Shown here: one piece after another, positions 58,446 through 64,000 of the stretch
Layout: every line of letters begins with the position of its first letter
Numbering within the stretch: position 1 is the stretch's first letter
Origin: Candidatus Obscuribacterales bacterium
GTDB lineage: Bacteria > Cyanobacteriota > Vampirovibrionia > Obscuribacterales > Obscuribacteraceae
Length of the DNA stretch: 64,000 nt
Assembly (NCBI GenBank): GCA_019744775.1
Contig: JAIETZ010000003.1
Coordinates: 124,001-188,000 of the forward strand
Direction of reading: 5' to 3'
Notes under the pieces: model-generated
Seen by the model: only the letters and a program-made list of their open reading frames with translations
What the model was told of the DNA's origin: nothing
Databases searched by the model: none
Position numbers and translations under genes: made by a program

Positions 58446-59156
58446 TCAATAATACAAATTACCCCAGACCGCCTCTAACTGATCCATGGTTTTGAATAGT
58501 GTCGTGCGCATGTGCTTATCTTTGGTGCAATATGCTTGCCAGTACAAGTCCCACCACTCTCCGTAAGCTTTTTCACGACCTTTAGCGGATTCCTCATCCA
58601 ATACTTCTTGTCCCAGGATCATTGGTTTCATAGGACAAGCGGTGTCGGTGCATTCAACAGGTGGAAAGTCATCCGGTGTGAGGCTGGCTCCCTTATTAAC
58701 CCAAGCGCGGCTAATATTCTCCACCGTGGCTGGATAAAGGTGCTTAATTTCCATACGGAAAATGTCGTCCGCCCGGCGGCAGCGTTCGGGATAAAACTCC
58801 ACGATGCCTTCCTCGGGAAATTTTGTTTGAGGTGGTACATTCTCGCCTTCCGAGCTCATCACGACTAGATGACCCGGGAAGCTAGTAATCATTTTGTCGA
58901 ACATGGCTTGCTGGATGCGTCGCCAGAGCTGCCTGGTGAGCTTGAAGTGGCCGTTGTCGGAAATTGACAGAGCCGCATTAACTACTTTTAGACAGTGGGC
59001 TAGTCGGTAAAGATCCGGATTTTCTATATGTTGATCAAGAAGACGGTAATAGCGATAAGACTCATCTAGAGCCAACTTATCGCGACGATCCATTCGTGAC
59101 ACGGTTGCCCTCCCAAGGATTCCAAAATTTACTGCACTGACTTTATACCCAGGCAT
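58446..59156 (-). CDS. Conserved-looking soluble protein, unknown function
   Basis: 236 residues, no signal or TM. Helical and rich in Trp/Tyr/Arg (YRYYRLLDQHIENPDLYRLAHCLKVVNAALS, GEWWDLYWQAYCTKDKHMR). One CTDTAC segment near 175. Not recognised. It lies 45 nt after kdsC in the same direction and could be the last gene of the KDO operon. A role in envelope metabolism is only a guess from position. Confidence 0.6.
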   Translation of the reverse strand: MPGYKVSAVNFGILGRATVSRMDRRDKLALDESYRYYRLLDQHIENPDLYRLAHCLKVVNAALSISDNGHFKLTRQLWRRIQQAMFDKMITSFPGHLVVMSSEGENVPPQTKFPEEGIVEFYPERCRRADDIFRMEIKHLYPATVENISRAWVNKGASLTPDDFPPVECTDTACPMKPMILGQEVLDEESAKGREKAYGEWWDLYWQAYCTKDKHMRTTLFKTMDQLEAVWGNLYY

Positions 59157-59201
59157 AGATAAAACTCTCTGCCATGGCTTGTTTCAATCAGTTTTATTGC
59201 A

Positions 59202-59762
59202 TTAAATTGCCGGCTCTAAGCCGTATTTGGCTAGAATGGCGCCCCAGTGCCCTTGTGCTTTTAAGATTAGCTCGGCTACTTCGCGAACGGCACCCTGTCC
59301 GCCGTCGGTATTGGTCACATAATCGGATGCCGATTTAATCTCTGGTCGAGCATTTGCCGTGGCTATGGATAGCCCGGATACCTTCATCTGTGGGTAATCT
59401 ATAAGATCGTCCCCGATGAATGCCGTCTGGGACTCCGTAACGCCCGCCTTTGCCATGATTTCCTTGAAGGAAGCCATCTTATCCAGGTGCCCTTGATAGA
59501 TGTATTTCATGCCCAGGAGAGTTGCTCTTTCCTCTACAGCTGGAGACGTGCGGGCGCTTATTAAGCCGGTTTGTAGTCCATATTGATGGAGAAGTAAAAT
59601 GCCCAGTCCATCATGGGAGTGAAAGCCCTTAAACTCAGCCATTGTGCCATCTGGAGCCGGTACATACGAAAGGACACCATTGGTCAAAACGCCATCGACA
59701 TCCATGACGAGAAGTTTTATTTGGCTGGCTTTAAAGGCAATTTCGTTGGGGATATTATTCAT
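59202..59762 (-). CDS. kdsC: 3-deoxy-D-manno-octulosonate 8-phosphate phosphatase (KdsC)
   Basis: HAD-superfamily enzyme giving free KDO for LPS core synthesis. About 186 residues, small uncapped type as usual. Motif I MDVDGVLTNG (catalytic DxD), ISARTSPAVEERATLLG, and motif III/IV IGDDLIDYPQMK. The ATG overlaps the stop of the preceding phosphatase gene by four bases (ATGA); a longer frame to 59786 is open. With kdsB two genes upstream this is a KDO operon. Confidence 0.93.
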   Translation of the reverse strand: MNNIPNEIAFKASQIKLLVMDVDGVLTNGVLSYVPAPDGTMAEFKGFHSHDGLGILLLHQYGLQTGLISARTSPAVEERATLLGMKYIYQGHLDKMASFKEIMAKAGVTESQTAFIGDDLIDYPQMKVSGLSIATANARPEIKSASDYVTNTDGGQGAVREVAELILKAQGHWGAILAKYGLEPAI

Positions 59763-60394
59763 TTGGCACCTGGGTTTTTGTCCCAATAATTGAGTGTGCA
59801 GGAGCCGTTATCCAGGAGCAGTTCGCAGAGATGTCCTGTTTTGACTTTCACTTTTTTTGCTTGACGACGACTTTCAAATTCGCCGTTCATCAGCGTCAGG
59901 AAATAGCGCAGGCGACCATTGCTGCTTACAGCCATTATGGTGTCACTTGGTGAGTGCTTTCTTTGTATCTCATCGACAAAGGATTTGATATCGGCAAGTA
60001 CGGCAGCTTCGCTTCCACCCCAAGAGCCTTTTTGCGGCCATTGACTTAGCTCGCTCCACTTTTTAAGCTCGTTTTCGCCAAAGCGCTCAATGATTTCCTG
60101 ATCCGAAAGTCCAGTCCACTCGCCGTAATCTATTTCATTCAAACGTGCATCAATGATAGGTTGATAGTTAAGTGCTAGTCTCTCAATTACAATCTCTGCA
60201 AATTTCTTAGTGCGCTGCAGCGGACTGCAATAAATTGCCGTAGGTTTGATGTTTTCTGCAAGCAAATATTCTGCTGCATTATGAGCTTGCTTCAATCCTG
60301 TTTCTACAAGTGTTAAATCATTGCTGGAGCCGGCCCAGACGACTTTGTCTCCTGGCGCGAAGGTATTGCCATGGCGTGCAAGAATGAGGCGCAT
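59759..60394 (-). CDS. Histidine phosphatase superfamily protein (phosphoglycerate mutase-like), second His replaced
   Basis: 211 residues. The catalytic ARHGNT is at the start, CSPLQRTKKFAEI holds the phosphate Arg, and NEIDYGEWTGLSDQEI the general acid Glu. The second catalytic His, normally in VSHG, is Asn here (VSSNGRLRYF). It lies between kdsB and kdsC with overlaps at both ends (1 and 4 nt), so it is coupled to KDO synthesis. Either an altered or a non-catalytic branch of the family, or a KDO-pathway phosphatase with a different mechanism. Confidence 0.85.
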   Translation of the reverse strand: MRLILARHGNTFAPGDKVVWAGSSNDLTLVETGLKQAHNAAEYLLAENIKPTAIYCSPLQRTKKFAEIVIERLALNYQPIIDARLNEIDYGEWTGLSDQEIIERFGENELKKWSELSQWPQKGSWGGSEAAVLADIKSFVDEIQRKHSPSDTIMAVSSNGRLRYFLTLMNGEFESRRQAKKVKVKTGHLCELLLDNGSCTLNYWDKNPGAK

Positions 60395-61173
60395 CAGACA
60401 AGCTCCCCTTCTTTTTCAATTATTGATTCGGCAATTGTGACATCATCAGGGCTGTCGATTGCCCAGTGACTGCGCCCTTTGTAATCGACCAAGACTACCT
60501 TAATTGGAATGCCGTTTTCCAGAGCGCGCAACTGCTCGAGCTTTTCGCTTTGCTCCAAAGGAGTCGGTTGAAGTTGCAGATAGTTTTTCAAACATTCATA
60601 GCGATAGCCGTACAAGCCAATGTGACGAAAAACGGGAGGCATGTCTTGTTTCTTGTCACGCAGAAACGGTATCAGTGCTTTGGAGAAATAAAGTGCATTG
60701 TTGTTTTTGTCGAATGTGACTGTTGTGCCACCGGCAACACCATTTGATTTGCTGGCTGCCAGTTTTTCATACTGCTCCCACGTAAGTTGCGTCGCAGGCG
60801 TTGCTAATTGCACTGCAGGATCAGAGTCCATTGCATCGACAATTGCTTGAATAATCCATGGCGGTGTAAGTACGGCATCACCTTGCAGATTAATTACCGC
60901 ATCCGGTTTGTAACCGATATTTTGAATTGCTTGCCAGACTCTTTCCGTGCCGTTTTCGCACTCGCCTGTCATTACAGGCGTGGCGCCTATCTGTTCGGCA
61001 TGTTCAGCAATGCGCTCATCGTCGGTGGCTACAAAGACACCTTCAACGTTTTTAACAGCTTTTGCGATTGCGCAAGTGCGCTCAAGCAAACTCTTACCTT
61101 TGATTAATTTCAAAGGCTTTCCAGGAAAGCGTGTTGAGCCATAGCGCGCCGGTATAACGATAACGGTTTTCAT
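60394..61173 (-). CDS. kdsB: CMP-KDO synthetase (3-deoxy-manno-octulosonate cytidylyltransferase)
   Basis: Activates KDO with CTP for transfer to lipid A. 259 residues. IPARYGSTRFPGKPL (nucleotide-binding start), VATDDERIAEH, TGECENGTERVW (the TS-H-SGT-R block with changes), NLQGDAVLTPP and a late IGLYGYRYECL with LEQLRALENG. Heads the operon kdsB-phosphatase-kdsC. Divergent from the FAD oxidoreductase with only 29 nt between the starts; TATACT on the minus strand lies about 17 nt before its ATG. Confidence 0.95.
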   Translation of the reverse strand: MKTVIVIPARYGSTRFPGKPLKLIKGKSLLERTCAIAKAVKNVEGVFVATDDERIAEHAEQIGATPVMTGECENGTERVWQAIQNIGYKPDAVINLQGDAVLTPPWIIQAIVDAMDSDPAVQLATPATQLTWEQYEKLAASKSNGVAGGTTVTFDKNNNALYFSKALIPFLRDKKQDMPPVFRHIGLYGYRYECLKNYLQLQPTPLEQSEKLEQLRALENGIPIKVVLVDYKGRSHWAIDSPDDVTIAESIIEKEGELV

Positions 61174-61186
61174 AAGGCATTTATTG

Positions 61187-61195
61187 TATAGTATA
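61187..61195. promoter_or_regulatory. Overlapping divergent -10 boxes between kdsB and the FAD oxidoreductase
   Basis: TATAGTATA in a 29-nt gap reads as TATAGT on the plus strand and TATACT on the minus strand. Start sites would lie a few nt before the FAD gene ATG (61203) and about 10 nt before that of kdsB. Neither gene needs a long leader. -35 boxes would be inside the opposite gene. Confidence 0.4.
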
Positions 61196-61202
61196 TTGGG
61201 CG

Positions 61203-63323
61203 ATGAAGATTAGAGGGAATAAGGTCATAGCGCTTGTTGCAGCGCTCAATGTCATGGGATTTGGACCCTTGTCAGCATATAGCGAGTCAAAATCTGCAGA
61301 CGGCCAAAGCTTTGAGCTTGTTGATGTTTTGCAAGTGCGTGCAGACGATCCTCAAAGAGCAGTTAAAAAATTCAAGATAGGCAAGCCGTTAAAGCAACTA
61401 AGTTGTGATGTTTTAGTAGTTGGTGGTGGCGTTGGCGGAGTGGCAGCAGCTCTCCAGGCGTTAAAAGCCGGCATGACAGTTTGTCTGACGGAAGAAACAG
61501 ACTGGCTTGGCGGACAGATGACTGCGCAAGGCGTATCAGCCCTTGATGAAAATTACTTGGTAGATATATCGGGAGCTAGCTCCAACTATCAAGAACTACG
61601 CAAAGCGATACGGTCTCACTATCTAAAGTCTTACAATCTGAGCCAAGCGGGCATTGATCAAGAGCGGCCAATTAGTTGGACAGGTGACACAACTCCAAAG
61701 GGCATTGAGTATTTCAATCCGGGAAATTGTTGGGTGAGTTGGTTGGCGTTTGAACCAAAAGTGGCCGTTGCAGAAATTGAAAAACTTTTCGTCCCGTATT
61801 TATCTGATGGCAGTCTGACTATTCTTAAGCGACACAAAGCAATTTCCATATCCGGCTCAGCGCTGAAAGTGTTAGTCGTGAATCTTGTAAATCTAGATGT
61901 CGGTACGACAGTCAAAGTGAAGCCAAAACAAGTCGTTGATGCTACTGAATGTGGTGATTTGCTGCCAATGGCTAAAGTGCCCTATGTCAGTGGTGCCGAG
62001 TCCAGAAAGCAAACCACCGAACCACATGCTCCGGAAAATGCCGATGCGGAAAATGTACAAGACTACGTATTTCCGTTTGTTGTTGAATTTTGTCCTGGCG
62101 AAAATCACACTATTGAAAAGCCTTCAGGCTATGAACAATTCCGTGATCAGGGAAAATATTCACTTGAAGGCTACAAAATGTTTACAGGCGCTGACTTTTG
62201 CAAACGTGATCGCAAGCCTGGTGAAAATGCGCCTTTCTGGACTTATAGGCGTCTTATCGACTACAAGATGTTCGCCAATGGTTCATTCGGCAAAGACATA
62301 GCTATGATTAATTGGTCGAGCAATGATCTGCGTGGTAAGAACATCATTGATAAGCCTGCAATAACCGTTGCCGAACGACTTGCTGAAGCGAAACAATTGA
62401 GCTTAGGGTTCTTATACTGGCTGCAAACCGAAGCGCCGCGCGATGACGGTGGCAAAGGCTATCCTGAAATGCAGTTGCGCAAAGATATTATGGCAACGGA
62501 AGATGGACTTTCCAAATACCCCTACATTCGCGAGGGAAGAAGAATAGTTGCCCACACAACGGTGATTGAGCAAGACATTGCTAGTGCAACCAATAAGACA
62601 GCACGAGCAAAGCTTTTCAATGACTCTGTTGGCATTGGACTTTACCCTATTGATATTCATGGTCGCCAGGAAGTGCCTGGTGCAGGACAATTTGCTCGAC
62701 CATTCCAAATCCCCTTGGGTTCACTTATCACCCAACGCTCTTCAAATATAATTCCAGCTGCTAAAAATATCGGTACAACACATGTAAGCAATGGCGCTTA
62801 CAGGCTGCATCCTGTCGAGTGGGGCATCGGCGAAGCCGCCGGTGTTATTGCGGCCTATTGTGCAAAAAATGGCATTCGCACAGATAAGACACGTACTCAG
62901 CTGAAGCATTTGAGACAAATTCAAAAGTCACTGGTCGAACAAAGAATTCCAATTTATTGGTACAAAGACATTTCAACAACAGATCCCGACTTTGCCGCGA
63001 TTCAATTCCTCTCCGCAATAGGTGCGTTGCCGTCAGCTAGTGATAATCTCCTTTTCGATCCGCAACAGACAATTAGTCGCAGTGATGCTAGATCTGCTTT
63101 AGCGCGTGTCCTCAAGCTTCAAGGACACGACCAAATCCTTGATAGCATCATAAAGAGTAACGACGATGAGTCGCTTACTTGGAGTGATTTGGCTGTAATG
63201 GGCCGACATAGAAGCATAAAGAAGGACACCAAAAAGGCTGACAATTCAACTGTCTCACGTCGTGACTTTGCGGCATGGCTATATTTGGTTGCAACTGATC
63301 CCAAATACATGGGGAAAGTCTAA
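61203..63323 (+). CDS. Exported FAD-dependent oxidoreductase
   Basis: 706 residues. Signal peptide about 1-25. FAD-binding DVLVVGGGVGGVAAALQALKAGMTVCLTEETDWLGGQMTAQG near 70-112, the GxGxxG plus downstream GGQMT of the FAD_oxidored (PF12831) group. The large middle and the late PFQIPLGSLITQRSSNIIPAAKNIGTTHVSNGAYRLHPVEWGIGEAAGVIAA (flavin contact, family hallmark) are complete. An additional S-layer-homology-like helical stretch lies near 590-700. Substrate unknown; relatives are often described as xanthan-lyase associated. No Shine-Dalgarno at the ATG. Confidence 0.85.
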   Translation: MKIRGNKVIALVAALNVMGFGPLSAYSESKSADGQSFELVDVLQVRADDPQRAVKKFKIGKPLKQLSCDVLVVGGGVGGVAAALQALKAGMTVCLTEETDWLGGQMTAQGVSALDENYLVDISGASSNYQELRKAIRSHYLKSYNLSQAGIDQERPISWTGDTTPKGIEYFNPGNCWVSWLAFEPKVAVAEIEKLFVPYLSDGSLTILKRHKAISISGSALKVLVVNLVNLDVGTTVKVKPKQVVDATECGDLLPMAKVPYVSGAESRKQTTEPHAPENADAENVQDYVFPFVVEFCPGENHTIEKPSGYEQFRDQGKYSLEGYKMFTGADFCKRDRKPGENAPFWTYRRLIDYKMFANGSFGKDIAMINWSSNDLRGKNIIDKPAITVAERLAEAKQLSLGFLYWLQTEAPRDDGGKGYPEMQLRKDIMATEDGLSKYPYIREGRRIVAHTTVIEQDIASATNKTARAKLFNDSVGIGLYPIDIHGRQEVPGAGQFARPFQIPLGSLITQRSSNIIPAAKNIGTTHVSNGAYRLHPVEWGIGEAAGVIAAYCAKNGIRTDKTRTQLKHLRQIQKSLVEQRIPIYWYKDISTTDPDFAAIQFLSAIGALPSASDNLLFDPQQTISRSDARSALARVLKLQGHDQILDSIIKSNDDESLTWSDLAVMGRHRSIKKDTKKADNSTVSRRDFAAWLYLVATDPKYMGKV

Positions 63324-63326
63324 ACG

Positions 63327-64000
63327 TTAGTCTTTTCCATTAGCTATTTCTACACGGACGCCACGGGCGCGGCCGCTTACGCCGGCCACAGCGTCCATAA
63401 TTACTATCAAATCGCCTGAGGCAATTAGGTTGGCAGCGATTGCTGTTGGTATTGCTGAGCGGGGCATGTTTTCGTCATCAGTTGCTGATTTGATGTGCAG
63501 CGGATAAACACCCCAGAGAAGTGCCATTTGTCGGCAAATGGAAGCTCGTGAGGCTGTGGCAATGATTGGTGAACGCGGACGGAATTTGCTAATTAATCGA
63601 GCGGTACTACCACTGTAAGAAGGGACGATTATTGCTGCTGCATTGAGTTCAGAAGCTAAGTGCGTGGCGGCAACGGTAATAGATTCAAGTATTTGTCTTG
63701 AGCCGTCGATGTCTCTATGAGCTGGTAGTTGTTCTGATGTTTCTACCTTTTCAATAATGCGGATCATTGTCTCAACGGCTTCCAGGGGATACTGACCTGA
63801 GGCCGATTCGTTGGAAAGCATTACAGCATCGGTGCCGTCAAAAATTGCGTTGGCGACGTCAGAGGCTTCCGCGCGAGTTGGGCGGGGTGCACTGACCATG
63901 GAATCAAGCATTTGGGTTGCAGTTATGACTGGACGACCAGCGATATTGGCTTGACGAATGATTTGCTTCTGGATAAGCGGCACGTCTTCTGAAGGACATT
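63327..64000 (-). CDS. pyk: Pyruvate kinase, C-terminal part (runs off the window)
   Basis: Final ATP-yielding step of glycolysis. About 224 residues visible, reading in from beyond 64000. VPLIQKQIIRQANIAGRPVITATQMLDSMVSAPRPTRAEASDVANAIFDGTDAVMLSNESASGQYP is the standard active-site and effector region of the barrel. The C-terminal alpha/beta domain follows (AAIIVPSYSGSTARLISKFRPRSPIIA), ending VRVEIANGKD. The 5' end lies outside the window. It meets the FAD gene tail to tail with 3 nt between. Confidence 0.94.
   Translation of the reverse strand, partial: CPSEDVPLIQKQIIRQANIAGRPVITATQMLDSMVSAPRPTRAEASDVANAIFDGTDAVMLSNESASGQYPLEAVETMIRIIEKVETSEQLPAHRDIDGSRQILESITVAATHLASELNAAAIIVPSYSGSTARLISKFRPRSPIIATASRASICRQMALLWGVYPLHIKSATDDENMPRSAIPTAIAANLIASGDLIVIMDAVAGVSGRARGVRVEIANGKD

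Noticed and set aside
58433-58495. 20-codon ORF after element copy G
   Set aside because: It is antisense to the C-terminal codons of the 58446 gene and has no sign of independent coding.

Overview
The window reads as chromosomal DNA of a Gram-negative (diderm) heterotrophic bacterium of moderate GC. Signs of an outer membrane are a CMP-KDO branch (kdsB, kdsC), LspA, several lipoboxes and a LapA-like protein. A quinol nitric oxide reductase, a c-type cytochrome lipoprotein and malate dehydrogenase point to respiratory capacity. The mix of cyanobacteria-like housekeeping genes (S21, a bifunctional-nuclease-domain protein, YifB) with secreted repeat proteins, RHS proteins and TTG/GTG starts suggests the Vampirovibrionia/Melainabacteria (Obscuribacterales-like). 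That placement is inference, not something the sequence proves.

Layout. 0-6.2 kb: metallo-beta-lactamase-fold hydrolase, dnaK, a secreted repeat protein and qNor. 6.3-9.3 kb (minus strand): prfA-prmC followed by hslO. 9.4-13.4 kb: tRNA-Ser(GGA), tpiA, then the overlapping set lipA-TPR-cobS. 13.5-18.5 kb: an exported protein, a BrnT/BrnA toxin-antitoxin pair, a GH38 mannosidase and a PDZ protein. 18.9-28.6 kb: mdh, an NTF2-like exported protein, lspA-rluD-LapA, a bifunctional nuclease, tRNA-Leu(GAG), a small protein overlapping a HerA-type ATPase, cytochrome c and murA. 28.6-43.1 kb is the accessory region: a seven-bladed Vgb-like propeller, a chitobiase-domain/LamG protein and a 2490-residue RHS protein with an N-terminal C39-like peptidase and a toxin-like C-terminus. 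A row of small cargo genes follows, including a DUF4279 immunity candidate. 43.1-49.2 kb: a TetR regulator and a Cys-rich protein sharing an operator, yifB, a zinc-ribbon protein and aspS-TPR. 49.3-64 kb: an EF-G-like GTPase, rpsU, a VIT/vWA protein, AmrS, the kdsB-phosphatase-kdsC operon, an FAD oxidoreductase and the 3' part of pyk.

The most unusual signal is non-coding. A roughly 90-150 nt dispersed element ending in CCGGAGCGTTA occurs seven times. Four copies end immediately before a start codon (dnaK, hslO, prfA and the gene before herA), one ends five bases before a tRNA, one lies about 90 nt upstream of the PDZ gene and one lies between two genes in the opposite orientation. In hslO and prfA its GGAG/AGAG is the only evident Shine-Dalgarno. 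The dnaK and hslO copies, both chaperone genes, also share an AAGGAG-N10-ATG leader-ORF start inside a hairpin whose stem sequence differs but still pairs. A second dispersed family, the GGGCGCATTGCATGCGCCC palindrome, occurs five times and lies at gene 3' ends.

Start codons were moved from the longest frame wherever a Shine-Dalgarno, a signal peptide or family alignment favoured a downstream start; this is stated per gene.
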